From: Lycocorax pyrrhopterus obiensis
Taxonomy: Eukaryota > Chordata > Aves > Passeriformes > Paradisaeidae
Direction: 5' to 3'
Assembly: GCA_014706295.1 (NCBI GenBank)
Contig: JACSVZ010000002.1
Coordinates: 133,861,200-133,925,199, forward strand
Length of the DNA: 64,000 bases
Shown piece by piece: positions 11,098-22,717 of the stretch (positions are counted from its first letter, which is position 1; each line of letters opens with the position of its first letter). The notes beneath the pieces were generated by a model. That model saw nothing but the letters and a program-made list of their open reading frames with translations. It was not told the DNA's origin and ran no database searches. Position numbers and translations under genes: made by a program.

Positions 11098-14000
11098 GTG
11101 AGCAGTATAAGGACATTTCAAGCGTGTGTGTGATATTGCTCCATTCCTGGAGCTGCATCCATTTTTCCCTTCGTTGAAGAGCCTTGCACACAGTATATGT
11201 TTGAATTGGCCTTGCAGAGAATACCACGTTGGTCCTGTGAAGTGCAGTCTACCACTAGTACCTCTGGGTAATTAGAAGTTAGCTGCCACATCCAACTCTG
11301 TCTGTCTCCTGCAATAAGTATGGTGCCTCCTTCTCCTCCTTTGGTTTGAAGCTCAGGAAGGTCAATAGAGCTAAGGGAGTGGCTCTTGTATGATCTGCTG
11401 CCAGCACTTAGGCTGTTGAGGGCTAGTGTTACTAGGTTTAATTCAAAGTATTTTGGAGAAAGAAGGAAAGAAAAAACAAACCCCCCCCGCCCAAAAAAAA
11501 TAAAGTGGAAAGGACTCTGATTTCTGGGGACCCTGGTCACCCTGATATGAATTCAGCCTTTATTTTACTGTACTCTTCTTTGTGGAGAGCATTTTGTTTA
11601 TAGGGCGTGATTCCAGCCTGAGGCCCTGTGGCCAATGCAGCTGGTAGCTTCTTCTAGGTGCTGGTGGCTGATTGGTGCTTTGTGATGGATGGCCAGGTCA
11701 GTCTTGGCCAGTGGTCCAAGAGTTTCATAACACAGCAGTTGTTTCTGGAGGCAAATAGTTTTCTTTCCAAATTATATTCCAATCAGCCATCCTGGAAAGC
11801 TGTAGTCAGTTTTCTTAGGCCAGGTCTGTCAGCAGTAATTTGAGTCCTGTGATAAATAGAAAACAAACCTTTCTTCCAGTGTCTAATCATATTAGTATGT
11901 TTATAAACTTAGATAATAGTTAAACTGGACAAATAGTATGATTGATATAGGAGGATGACGTGATTTGGAAAGACACATCAGCTTTTTAGTCACTGACAGT
12001 TACTGACTTCCTCATATCTGGTTTTGGTTAGAAAGTTAAGGAAATAATGTTTATTTATAAACTCCTGATATGAACACACTGTAGTGTTTTCAAGATTATG
12101 TTCAAGATAATATAAGCCTACTTTCTTCTTTTCTCTTAGTTCCAGAGAGACTATGTTTACACATGGTTTCTAAATTTCATGTTTTTAATTGGCATCGGAC
12201 CTGGACTATTGCTGTGTTTGTTCTGATACCCCTGCCAGGTACTAAAGCATGGCCAGTGGATGCCCACAAATCTCTGTCCATTACTGAACACTAAGAGCAT
12301 GTGCCAAAGTTTTTTCTTTGGGATTTATAAGTGTACAAAAATAATTATCTAGTTTGACCTAAATTCACATGGTGCTCATCATCCCCTTTCTTTTGCTTTT
12401 TAATTGGAACTGAAACTCTGTGAATGAAACTGTAACATACTTTGTTTCTTCTTCTCTGTTACAGAATTAACTTTCTTGCTGAACTTTGTTATGGTAATGA
12501 ACTGCAAAATAATATCTATTTACATGGACTCTTTTAAAGTTTACTACCAACTCCAAAATATGAACTTCTAATTTCTTGCACCTTTTTATTGCTTGAGGAT
12601 CTGGAGGCTGACTAATGTGAAATGATAAGGCAGCTGTGAAACTTGGATTTTATTCAACCAGAACAGACGCAGTCTAGAATACAGATGTGCATGGGCAACA
12701 CAGTGTGTAACAGACACAGACAGGGGTGCAGAGTGGGGAACAGAGAAGGACTTGACACTGTGTAAGCAGTAGCCAAAACACTGATGTGTTATCAACAGTT
12801 TTTTAATCACAAATTCAAAACACAACACCAAACAGTCTGCTGTGAAGAAAATCAACTGCATCCCAGTCCAACCCAGTACAATGTAAAAAGCCCAATCAGT
12901 GTTCATATGCTGAAGCTTAAGCTCCAATAAAATTATTGTATATATAACAAAAGATAGAAAATACATATTTTTAGTTTAACAATCCATCTAATAAAGATTT
13001 GGCTTCCTATACATGCAAATAAAGTCACAAAATTTTTATGCAATAGTGAGCAGCTTTAAAAAATTTTCTTTAAGCAACTGCATCCCTAATTAGAAGATGT
13101 GAATTAATACCTGAATATATTGTATGTTTTTAGAAATGAAAATATGAAAGAAATCTGTCTGTTCAATTTTTTCTAAACTGTGAATATGTTCTCAATTTTA
13201 TTTTTATAGAAGTCTATTTCACAATAAGGCTCTACTCTGCCTCATGTAAAGCCTTTTAAAGGCATTTATGTGGGCTAACCAGCTAACTTGGTGCGTATAT
13301 TTTGTTAGAGAAAGTCGTCTCCATTTCTACACCAACTTCATGCTGTAGGTCTAACACTGAGAATTATTTAATTATCCTAATGTGTTCGTTTGCTATATCT
13401 TGGAGTTTCTGTAGAAGTGTCTGATTATTTGCCTCAGATTATTTAGTTATAGGATTGGACTTGCACTTCAGCTATAACCTTTAATACCACAAGTTCCTTC
13501 TTCAAAAGGAAGAAGCTTTCAAAGGCTGGCACTTGGTAATATAAAGAGGACCTAACATCTCAGTGACAGGATTGTTTTTTGTTTGTTTGTTTTCTTTGCA
13601 GTGGAATGAAAAGTGTTTATTTGTTTCTCAGTTGATCTCAAACAAAAAATGTGTGAGCAAAACTGCAGACACCTTTCTTGTTGTGGTTCCAGATCCCTTA
13701 TGCTTTAGCAGATTCAGGAGGCACAGAATTTTTAGGCAAGACCTTAAGATATACCGTGTGTGTGGCTGGGCTTTTCACTATACAGGGATGTGTTTCCTGT
13801 TACATCCTGTTCAAGTTGCTGAAGGGCAAACTGCTGCATTTCCGTAATCAGTGGAATTCTTTTGCTTTTATTCTAGAAGTCAGGATTTCACATGAGTTTT
13901 CTAATAATGCTCTTTATCAAGAGTATGCAGGATGAGGAAAATGTTTTGTTTTGCTTTGTAAAAAGTGCATTTGGAAGAAAAATATGTCAAGGTACAAACT

Positions 14001-14987
14001 GAAGGTCAGTCTTGCTGAATGTTGAAGTCAGTTGAAGGTACTCATGCCCCAATTCAGTCATTTCTTGAGGCACAGGGAAGCATGAAATAGTTTCCCAGGC
14101 AGGGATGAACTTTTCCTCATGCTCAGATTTCGTGCTGAGCTTGGGCGTCAGTGCCCTGCAGATATCTCCTGTTAGTGGTATGTATCTAGTCTTAGTGGAG
14201 CTGCTCCTTTTAGATTCTGGCTGCAAAAATAGCTTGATAACATTTCCCTCATTTTTAGGAAATGAAGTCTGTAGATTAGAGAATTATTATTGCTGCTACA
14301 TGTGAAACTTACTCTCAATTTGAAACCACTCTAGTTGAATTCCAACCTCAATGTGAAAAGCACACATATGACAATCAGCACCTAACAGAGCTAAGTGGCA
14401 TCATCCAACCTCTGCTGCATTTTCATATGGAAGAATAGCTACACTGGTGGTCAGAAAAACATTTTCTCTCAGGGTTAGCTTGCCAGATATGTCTCTGAAG
14501 TCTTCTGAAGCAGAACTGGTACCATATAATGAAAGCAGTTGCTGTGTCTTACAGACTTTTTCAGATGCTTCTAGCAATTACATGAATTCTCAGCTGTCTC
14601 CCTTTTTTTGGATGCTTTTGTAAATCCCTGCCCACAAGCACAACACTTTATCAGAGCAAAAGGCTTTTCTCCCTGTTCTTTATTTCTTGACAAAAATCCC
14701 AGTACCCTGATAAAAACCAAACCTCATTTCACAACATGATATGTCTGCATGCTGCTTGTATGTGTATAAAATCCCCAGGTTAAATTTTCAGCGTGGTGAA
14801 TCATAAATATCTGCACAAGTCCCATGCTTTGCTAATGGGATTTGTTTATGCTGCTCCCTGAAACCTTTTTAAACACTCATACTGGTGATGTATTTTATTA
14901 TGGTGTTACAGAAGACACTTTGGTAAAGTGTGTTCTGATTCTGTATTCAGCAGCATGAATCAGTCCCAGGGAACAGGACCAACTCAC
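11098..14987. other. Unique AT-rich DNA, nothing firmly identified
   Basis: There is a C-run next to an A-run at 11482-11501. At 13601 a strong acceptor-like site is followed by open frames but no usable donor. No transposon was recognised and no tRNA or other RNA gene was seen. Confidence 0.55.
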
Positions 14988-15069
14988 CGTCTGTCTGTGC
15001 TGTATTGCTGCAGATAGTGGTCATGGGCTGTTGGCTCCATATTTATGTGGCCATAAATTGCCTGTTTTG
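14988..15069 (-). CDS. Weak candidate exon, minus strand
   Basis: On the minus strand an 82-base segment follows a T-rich tract ending in CAG and ends at a good donor (ACG then gtgagt). One frame is open and reads QAIYGHINMEPTAHDHYLQQ and then YSTDR; an in-frame ATG sits in the middle. It lies only 145 bases from a plus-strand candidate exon. Both are unlikely to be true exons, so the area may instead be a conserved non-coding element. No protein family is recognised. Confidence 0.15.
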
Positions 15070-15213
15070 CTGACAGTTTAAAGTAAATGAAGGAAACCAT
15101 CAGCACTGCTGGCTTTCTGGCGGGAAGCCTAAGAGCAACTTGGTATGCCTTACGTGTCTAACTAATGCCACTTCAATGGAAAGTTTTAATTAAGTGCATG
15201 TCTGTGTGTGCAG

Positions 15214-15280
15214 GGAAGAAATCAAAGGCATTTGGGAAAAAGAAAGTGTACCTGCTCCAGAGTCATTGAGGAGTAATTTG
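15214..15280 (+). CDS. Candidate internal coding exon of an unrecognised gene
   Basis: A 67-base segment follows 'tgtctgtgtgtgcag' and ends at TTG before gtgaga. It enters with one base and leaves at a codon boundary. The open frame reads EEIKGIWEKESVPAPESLRS and then NL, charged and proline-containing like a linker in a real protein. Joining it to 7715-7793 creates an AGG codon at the junction. It would then need a phase-0 exon next, which 31609-31652 provides. Nothing identifies the protein, and the acceptor tract is GT-rich, not a classic pyrimidine run. Confidence 0.25.
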
Positions 15281-16394
15281 GTGAGAGCACTAAATGGCTT
15301 TCAATTAACTGGAAAATATTTCCTAAATATTGTCAGAAAGGTCAAGAAATCAATCTGAAGGGAAGACCATAACATTATTCTGTAGATCTAGCCCATTTGC
15401 CCCATACTTGTTGTAAGATGTCATGGTAGTACGAGTTAGAGGAGTAGACGTTGTGAAACTAATCTGATATGCTGGATTTCATTAAGCTCCCTAATTTCAA
15501 TTATTAGAAGAACACTGGAAACTTGTTTGCCTACAGCCAGTATTTTTGATTAGTCCTTTCTGTAGCAGTTTCTAAGCTTGCAAACATCCAAAAACTAATT
15601 AATACAAGTATAATTTTATAGCAAATATTTTATAACTAGGTAGCCATATTAAAATTCTAGCTGTTGAAATTCAACTTATCACATGGGAGTTTTAGCTCTA
15701 TTTCCTCATTCTCACAGTTACTGGAAAAAAATGCACTCAGTTCTCTTCAGACTATCTACAGAGATGGCTCTCTATGAAAAAGACTAGTTCTGAGGAGCAG
15801 GGATAATTCATTTACCACTAGATATGGTCCATGATTTATTTTGGATAATGTTTGGTATATAATTTATTGTTCTATTTGCATTACAGCAAAGCTTAAAGGG
15901 GGCAACCCTTTTTTTGGTACAGGGCTCGTTATGTCATATTGTATTTGCTTTAATCTCTGTAATCTTTTTAAGGCCTTAGTACAGCATGCTTTCCACCCTT
16001 TTATCCATCTTTCAGCCAAGGTAGAAACCTGCTTTATTATTCACTAGATGTTTTTCCAGAAGAAATGGAGTTTTCTCAACACCCAGTCCAAAACTGTGCA
16101 ACAAACTCTGTGAGGGGCTAGGGATGACCACACAGTCTTAGCTTTTGTCCCTGTTTGATCTTACATCTGTAATGTAACTCCGAGATATTCTTTGCGTTAA
16201 ATAACCACAGTGAAAGAACAACACTTAAGCCTTGTCATGGTGAACTCTGTTGTTCCTCTGTATGACACCTTAGTTTAAATGCATGTTCTTCTGTGAACTG
16301 TACAATCAGATGGAAACTTCCCCCATTCCCAAAACCCCATTTTTTTTTGTTTGTTTCTTAGCATGGATAAGATTATTTGCTGAACACAGAATTC
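15281..16394. other. AT-rich non-coding DNA, nothing identified
   Basis: No repeat or gene is seen between the candidate exon and the start of the long CR1. Confidence 0.6.
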
Positions 16395-17582
16395 TGTGTC
16401 TGATTTCCTAACATCACAGAGATGTGACGGGATGACTCCTGTGACTGGTGTTGGAATGGAAGGATACATGCTCTGTAGGAAGGACTGGCAGGGATGATGA
16501 TTGACATCACCCTTTATGTCAATGACGAGCTGTGCATGGAACTCTGGGATGGATGAAGAGCCGACCAATGGCTTATGGGTCAGGACTAAAGGTGACAGGT
16601 GACATTATAGAGTCTGCTACAGGCCACCCAACCAGGAAGACCGAGTAGGTGAGGCCCTCGGTAGATAGATAGGATCAGCTTCATATTCTTACAAGCCCTG
16701 GCCCTCATGGAGGGCCTCATCCTCCCTGGTATCTGTTGGAGGGACAACTCCACAGGGCATAAAGAATCTAGGAAGTTCCTGGAAAGCACTGATGGTAACT
16801 TTCTTCTCCAAGGGATAGAGGAGCCATCAAAGAGAGGTGCTATGCTGGGCTCGTTCTCACCAACAAAGAGAGGCTGGTGGGGAATGTGAAGCTCAAGGGC
16901 AGCCTTGTCTCCAGTGACCATGAAATGGTGGAATTCAATACCCTTAGGGCAGCGGGGAGAGTGCACAGCAATCTCACTACCCTGGACTTCAGGAAAGCAG
17001 ACCTTGTCCCACTTGAGGTACTCTTCTTGGTAGAGTACCATGGAATAAAGACTCTTAGGGAAGAGGAGACCAAGAAAACTGGTTGATATTCAAAGATTAC
17101 CTTCAAACTCAGGACAGATGCGTCCCAGAAGAGAGGAAATCAGGCAAAAATTTCAGGAGGCCTGTGTGGATGAACAAGAAGCTCCTGGGTAAGCTCAAAC
17201 TCAAAAAAGAGTGTGGAAAAGTAGCTTGGGAGGAATACAGAGAAATTGTCTGGGCAATCAGGGATCAAGTTGTGAAAACTAAAACCCTGATAGAATCAAA
17301 TCTAGTCAGGAACATCAAGGGCAACAAGGAAAGCTTCTATAGGAACATCCGTAATAAAAGACAGACTGGGGAAATTGTGGGCCCTCTCCAGAAGGAAATG
17401 AGAGACCTTGCTACCTGGGCTATGGAAAAGGCTGAGGTATCCAATGCCTTTTTTGTCTCAGTCTTCACCAACGAGTGCTCCTGCCACACTGCCCAAGTCG
17501 CAGAAAGGAAAGGCAGGAACTGGGAGAATGAAGAACCACACACTGGAGGGGATCAGGTTCAAGAGCATCTAAGGAACATGAA
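16395..17582 (+). mobile_element. Long CR1 LINE, 5' portion (sense), endonuclease end to pre-RT region
   Basis: This is the left half of a decayed CR1 element interrupted by an LTR. From 16.4 kb the plus strand shows the C-terminal part of the ORF2 endonuclease in broken frames. Next comes a 'GICWRDNSTGHKESRKFLES' segment (frame at 16707-16889), then 'KLKGSLVSSDHEMVEFNTLR' (frame at 16877-17086). A cleaner frame from 17083 holds '[20 protein letters not shown]' and '[20 protein letters not shown]', the linker before the reverse transcriptase. The three frames differ, so at least two frameshifts separate them. The frame ends at the LTR junction after LRNMN. The element is truncated at its 5' end. 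Confidence 0.93.
17577..17582 (+). repeat. Target-site duplication, left copy (catgaa)
   Basis: The six bases catgaa directly before the LTR recur at 18201-18206 directly after it. Removing the LTR and one copy joins the two CR1 halves at the expected point of ORF2. A 6-bp duplication is usual for class II (beta- or alpharetrovirus-like) integrases. Confidence 0.85.
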
Positions 17583-18200
17583 TGTTGGGGTGCCTCGGGC
17601 CGCCCGGGGGTCCGCCGCTGTCTATCACGGCACAGCTGCCCAATGGGCAGCCGAGCCGGAGAGCCAGGACCAGTCCGGGAGCGGGACCCGGTTCTGAGCC
17701 CACACCACTTCTCCAGAAAGTTCTGATAAGTTCAGTTGTCAATAGGTTCGTTCTGTTAATTCCCTCCTCTGTAACCTAGCTATTGGTTCTGTGTCTCTGA
17801 AACCCACCTCTATGTCTGTTTCCTATTGGTTATTTGTTCTGTGTCGCCCCGATTCAAAACCTCGGAGCCCACTGAGTTCTGTGACCAGTTCGACCAGTTC
17901 GACGAGTTACCTGTTCACCCCGGTTCACCCCCACTGCTCTTGAGATAATAAATCTCGGAATTTATGGACTGGTCCTCTCTCTTGCCTCTTTCGCCTCTGG
18001 GATCCTGGGGGGCTGAGACCACCAGCCCCCCCTCTCCGGGCTGCTCCGACCGAGCCGATTTCCAAGCGGAGCGGCAGGGCGGCTCCGAAGCAGCCGTCGG
18101 GGAGATCTTATCTCGCAGTCGCTGCCTGCAGGAAGTAATTGCAGCCTCTGGCATGGGGGCGAATACCCCCGAGGCTGGTACACAGCCCAGGGCAGCGATA
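17583..18200 (+). mobile_element. Solo LTR of an endogenous retrovirus, nested in the CR1
   Basis: A 618-bp CpG-rich block begins TGTTGGGGTG and ends at ...cagcgata, flanked by catgaa on both sides. The two ends are imperfect inverted repeats (near-matching 'tgcctcgggc' against the reverse complement of 'gcccagggca'). The usual terminal CA appears here as TA. Two inverted CCAAT boxes (attggt near 17780 and 17828) fit a U3 region, and AATAAA lies at 17947-17952. A pyrimidine-rich R/U5-like segment follows ('cctctctcttgcctctttcg'). No internal retroviral genes are present, so the provirus was lost by LTR-LTR recombination. The orientation is plus, from the poly(A) signal. The family name is not known to me. 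Confidence 0.9.
17947..17952 (+). promoter_or_regulatory. LTR poly(A) signal AATAAA
   Basis: A canonical AATAAA inside the solo LTR, about 365 bases from its 5' end. It is followed by a TGG- and pyrimidine-rich segment suited to 3'-end formation. It could terminate plus-strand transcripts read through from the host. Confidence 0.7.
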
Positions 18201-18206
18201 CATGAA
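18201..18206 (+). repeat. Target-site duplication, right copy (catgaa)
   Basis: Exact match to 17577-17582 on the other side of the LTR; CR1 coding sequence resumes immediately ('atgcacaagtccatgggacc'). Confidence 0.85.
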
Positions 18207-19707
18207 GATGCACAAGTCCATGGGACCCGATGAGATGCATCTATGGGTCCTGAGGGAATTCTCAGAGGAGTTTCTAAGCCATTATCCATCATACTTGAGA
18301 AGTCATGGTGGTCTGGTGAAAGGGGGAAACATAACCCCTAGTTTTAAAAAGGAAAATGAGAAAAGGCCTGAGAAACTACAGGCCAGTCAGTCTCACCTCT
18401 GTGCCTGGCAAGATCATGGAGCAGATTCTCCTACAAACTGTGCTGAGGCACATGGAAAATAAGGATGTGATTGTTGACAGACAACATAGTTTGACTAAGA
18501 GCAAATCATGCCTGAAAAATTTGGTGGCCTTCTATGATGGGGTTACAGTGTTGGTAGATAAGGGAAGGAAAACTGATGTCATCTACTGGGACTTGTGCAA
18601 AGCATTTGACACTGTCCCACATGACATCCGTTAACTCTAAGCTGGAGAGACGTGGATTTGATGGATGCATCACTTGGTGGATAAGGAGCTGGCTGGTTGG
18701 TCAAACTCAAAAATTTGCTATCAAGAGCTCGATATCCAAGTGCAGAGCAGTGACAAGTGGCATTTTCAGGGGTCAGTATTGGACTGCTGCTGTTTAACAG
18801 CTTTGCTGGTGACACGGGCAGGGGGATTGAAGGCACCCTTGGCAAGTTTGGCAATGACACCAAGCTGTGTGGTGTGGTTGACACACTAGAGGGAAGGGAT
18901 GCCATCCAGAAGGACATGGACAGGCTTGAGAAGTGGACCCATGCAAACCTCATGGAGTTCAGCAAGGTCAAGTACAAGGTCCTCCAAAATGGTTGGGGCA
19001 TCCTCCTGGGCAGAGGATGGATTGAGAGCAGCCCTGAGGAAAAGGACTTGGGGGTGTTGGTGGATCGATAGGTTAAGGTGTGCTGACTATGTGCGCTCGC
19101 AGCTCAGAAAGCCAAACGTGTCCTGGGCTGCATCAAAAGCAGCGTGGGCAGCAGGGCCAGGGAGAGGATTCTGCTCCTTTGCTCTGCTCTGCTGAGATCC
19201 CATCTGGAATGCTGTGTCCAGCTCCGGGATCCCCAACACAAGGAGGAAATGAACCTGTTGGAGCAAGTCCAGAGGAGAGAAAAAAAGATAGTCAGGGAGC
19301 TGGAACACCTCTCCTGTGAAGTCAGGCTGAGAGAGCTGGGGGCTGTTCAGCCTGGAAAAGAGAAGGCTCCCGGGAGACCTCATAGCACCTTTCAGCACCT
19401 AAAGAGGGTCTGTGGAAGAGCTGGAGAGGGACTTTTTACAAGGACATATAGTGGTAGAACAAGGAGTAATGTATTTAAACTGCAAAAGGGTAGGTTTAGA
19501 TTAGATATTAAAAGAAATTCCTTACTGTAAGGATGGTGAAACCATGGAACAGGTTGCCCAGAGAAGTTGTGGGTGTTTGGAAGTGTTCAAGGCCAGGCCG
19601 AATGGGACTTTGAGGTACCCTGGTCTAGTGGGAAGTGTCCCTGCCCATGGCAGGGGGATTGAAACTAGATGACCCTTCCAACCCAAACCATTCTATGATT
19701 CTATTCT
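18207..19707 (+). mobile_element. Long CR1 LINE, 3' portion (sense), reverse transcriptase to tail
   Basis: This continues the CR1 after the LTR. The frame at 18356-18634 carries reverse transcriptase blocks: '[20 protein letters not shown]' and '[12 protein letters not shown]'. At 18847-18858 the catalytic block that should read F-A-D-D reads F-G-N-D, so one active-site aspartate is lost. The frame at 19144-19530 holds the C-terminal domain, including 'MNLLEQVQRREKKIVRELEH' and 'KLQKGRFRLDIKRN'. The 3' UTR runs through 'ttccaacccaaaccattcta' to the 'tgattctattctc' tail near 19707. Frameshifts and stops are scattered through it. With the left half it is about 2.7 kb of CR1 sequence. Confidence 0.95.
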
Positions 19708-20154
19708 CTTTCTCTATTCCTGCTATTGTTATGAAAATGTGACTCTGAAGACTGAAATAGGTAAAGCTTCCTTCTTAGCCTGTATACTTCTTTCAGATGT
19801 ATATAGCAAATGGGGAGTCTTGTGGCAAGAGGAGAAACAAATGCAACAGATGGACAATAAGAGCAAAAAAGCTATGAGAGTAGTTCCAAGAATTGAAGAT
19901 GCCATTAAAAGGTTATTTACCTTTTGGCAAATCATTGCATTTTGCCTGACTTTTATTAGTGTGAGATATGAGAAATATTTTGGCATTTATTATGATAAAC
20001 TAGTTGTAAACAGAATCATCTTGTTTCTCTGGGTATTATGGATCAATGCTGGATGCTTCCAAAGCTCATGACAAAGACAGGAATCCTTATGAAAAACATA
20101 GGGAAAGTCCAGAAACACTATGTATCTCAGAGTATTCAAATTAAAGTAATAAAT
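19708..20154. other. Unique AT-rich DNA, nothing identified
   Basis: A 110-codon plus-strand frame (19739-20071) has no recognisable domain and no splice context. No named repeat is seen. Confidence 0.5.
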
Positions 20155-20194
20155 GCTGTGGTCTTAAAACCTTTGCTGTGGTCTTAAAACCTTT
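20155..20194. repeat. Perfect tandem duplication, 20-bp unit, two copies
   Basis: The unit gctgtggtcttaaaaccttt occurs twice head to tail with no difference, which implies a recent slippage event. Confidence 0.93.
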
Positions 20195-20389
20195 ATAAGA
20201 TCATTGCTTCACATTAAGGTAGAGCAGTGGTCCTGTTGGTCCTGTGCAGAGTGTAGGAAGACATGAGGAACATTGCCCTTACCCATACACTGGCTTGCAC
20301 ACTGTTCCTCGGGCAGTGCACAGGCAGGCTCTGGAATTTTTTGCAGCAGCACGTGAATGCTAAAAATTTCCGAAAATGGCCAAAAACCC

Positions 20390-20550
20390 CTTTTTTTCAT
20401 GGGAAGGTGGTTAAACACTTAAAGAGTTTGCCACAAGATTGTCGTGGCAGACAATCAAAACTGGCTGTGGCCCGGAGCAATCTGCTGCAGCTGAGCTGGC
20501 TCTGAGTGGGGGGAGGATCCCAAGAGGCCCCACCAGCCCCAGTGACCTTC
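20390..20550 (+). mobile_element. Degenerate CR1 3' UTR fragment, sense
   Basis: The order 'aaggtggttaaacacttaaa', then 'ggcccggagcaatctgctgc', then 'gagctggctctgagtggggg', then 'ccagccccagtgacc' resembles the CR1 3' end in which a GAGCAACCTG block precedes a GAGCAGGGGG block. It is more diverged than the other copies and lacks a clear tail. Confidence 0.55.
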
Positions 20551-20684
20551 TTGCAGGCTATGAAACAAAGAAATACCTTTACAATAAGAAATCTCTGAAG
20601 CCCGAGTTTCTGGAAGCAATGAAGCTTTGTCCTACTGTTTACCACTGTCTGTATTGATTTCTGTCTCAGGGCTGGTTTTGGCCA

Positions 20685-20765
20685 CCCTCCCAGAGGATGC
20701 TGAGCTGGGCTGACCACTGGTCTGATCCAGCATGGATTTCTTGCACGTGTTAAGAGGATATTGGG
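20685..20765 (+). mobile_element. Ancient L3/CR1-like LINE tail
   Basis: The segment 'gctgaccactggtctgatcc' followed by 'agcatggatttctt' matches the well-known 3' end of ancient amniote L3/CR1-like LINEs (the GGTCTGACCCAGTATGG type). It differs from the young avian CR1 tails elsewhere in the window, so it belongs to an older layer. Confidence 0.6.
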
Positions 20766-22683
20766 CTAGACTGCAGATAAGGAGTAAGTCTAATTATGGA
20801 GGACAGAATATTTAGGTGAAGAGGATAAAGCAATGCAACTACCCCTGTGATCCAGGCAGGGCAGCCCAGGGTGAGTCGTCCTGACACTGAGATTTTGCGT
20901 GACATTTTGTTTTCTTATGAGTTGTATGATGTAAGGCTGGTGGGCCCTCCTCTTTGAGGAGGCATTGAAGATCCTGGGTGCTTTGGTGAGGAGTCTGTGT
21001 AACTGTGTAGCAGCAATGGGGACCATCCAACTAATGCTGTGCTGTGCTGGGGAGAGTGGGAGCTGCCAGAGCCTAGCACTAGCACTGAAGGAGCAGGAAA
21101 ATAAGTTAATTCCAGTTAAACATGAGTGTGACATTACCACTCTGAGATCAGGATTACTATTTCTAGGAGTAAACTACTGGTGGTTTGGCTGACAGTAAAA
21201 AAACAGCCTTACCTTTAAAGGAGGGATGTGACTTTTGGAAATGGAGCAAGACTGGCTTAAGGACAGGCATGCCTACCAAAAAATACTGGTTTTTCCAATA
21301 ATTTTTATGAAGAGCACTAGTAGCAGAAAGAATAACAAGCTGCCCCATATTCTGACCATGCCTGCCTATAGGAGATCCAGGTGCAAGCTTGGCTTGTGGC
21401 AGGAAGCTTTTGCCTGTGCTGTCACAAGGGTCTCTATGTTATCAGAAACAACTGTGTATTACTTTCACTTTCCAGGCACCTGTGTTTCCTCGTGTCAAAA
21501 CTGCCCTTTGTGCCTGCCCCTCTGCAGTATGAGTTATGCCAGCAGACATCCAGGACCCTTGTACTGAGAGAAGAGCTGCTGCATGCATTGTCTTTAATAC
21601 AATGATTGACTTGCGTTGTCTGAATTGATTGCAGTTCATAAAGCTGACATTTACTCCACATCAGAGTTAACCATCAATGTCCTCAACAGAGTTAGTCCAA
21701 CTTTCATGTTTTAATAACTGCGAACAGCATGGAGCCCCAAGTAGATTCCTTTCAAGGTAGATTCATTAGGGCAAAAAAAGATCATTAGCGGCTGGTAATG
21801 GATTGTTTCTCGGTAAGATAAACGCAAATTCAGACATGCTTTGAACTGTCATTGTAGGCTTGCTTCAATGACAAAGGAAGCAGGTGAGCTGTGGTATCCT
21901 GATTATTCTTTTTACTTGTTTTAAAAAAAACCTTTGAAAACCACAAAGTGTTGGAAATATACTGTCCTATCCACTAATGAGCAGTAGAAGTAATGAGATA
22001 TCTCAAAACTCCCTCAGTGTCCACATACTTAGCATATACTTGTCTGAACTTTATCTAAGTCTTTTCAAAGTGATGAGTAGCTTTGGTGTCAGGAGAGAAA
22101 TATTGGAAGTAGTTTCCATCTATTTCAGTTATTCAGTGACTCATGCTGAGTGGCAAGATCAGATCAGATCTGGGTATCTATTACGCTTTGTGATGAGCAT
22201 ATGAGATGATATCTGCTGTGCTGTATTCTCCCCTAGTCTGTGGGCAACATTCATAAAACCAGGATGAGGCAGGTTTGCTGATGAGCATTTGTTTGTGAGA
22301 AAAAAATTTTGTCTGAAGGAATAAGTTCTATGTGGCAATATCCTCACAGGTAGGATGGTGCAGTAGTGGTAATGGTAGAGTCCCAACTTGCCCATAAAAT
22401 TATCTATTCCCCTGAAACCCCTTCAAGGAGATTTCACATAGAGTGTGGGCTCTGCCTCTGTTCTTTCCCCTTCTGGTCAATAAGAGCTCTGCTCACATGT
22501 ACAGCTCTGGCTCAGCTGCAAGGGAATCCTTATTCCTTATTAATTTAAAGGTTGTATTTAATAGAGGCTTCCTTAAAGCAAACTGGCCTTTGGTAAAGCA
22601 CAACAGCTTTCTGTGGCTTTTATCTCCTGTTTGCATTGGCACCCTGAAATACATTTGTTTGAAAAGTGTATAGTCCCTTTCTT
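20766..22683. other. Unique DNA, nothing identified
   Basis: Open frames of about 60-115 codons occur on both strands but carry no domain or splice context. No named repeat is seen. Confidence 0.5.
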
Positions 22684-22717
22684 AAAAAAAAAAAAAAAAA
22701 AAAAAAAGAGAGAGAGA
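22684..22717. repeat. Poly-A run grading into (GA)n
   Basis: 24 A residues are followed directly by a GA microsatellite, and further purine-rich sequence runs to about 22745. No retrocopy body was recognised upstream. Confidence 0.92.

Noticed and set aside
11118..11540. 140-codon minus-strand frame
   Set aside because: No domain, no splice sites at sensible places, and low-complexity C and A runs inside it.
13601..13935. Strong acceptor followed by overlapping open frames
   Set aside because: No donor follows and two different frames are open over the same DNA, as expected by chance.
17083..17697. 204-codon plus-strand frame as a host gene
   Set aside because: It is CR1 ORF2 up to 17582 and then solo LTR sequence; the frame merely continues by chance into the LTR.
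22684..22717. Poly-A tail of a processed pseudogene
   Set aside because: No coding-like body was recognised upstream, and the run grades into a GA microsatellite.
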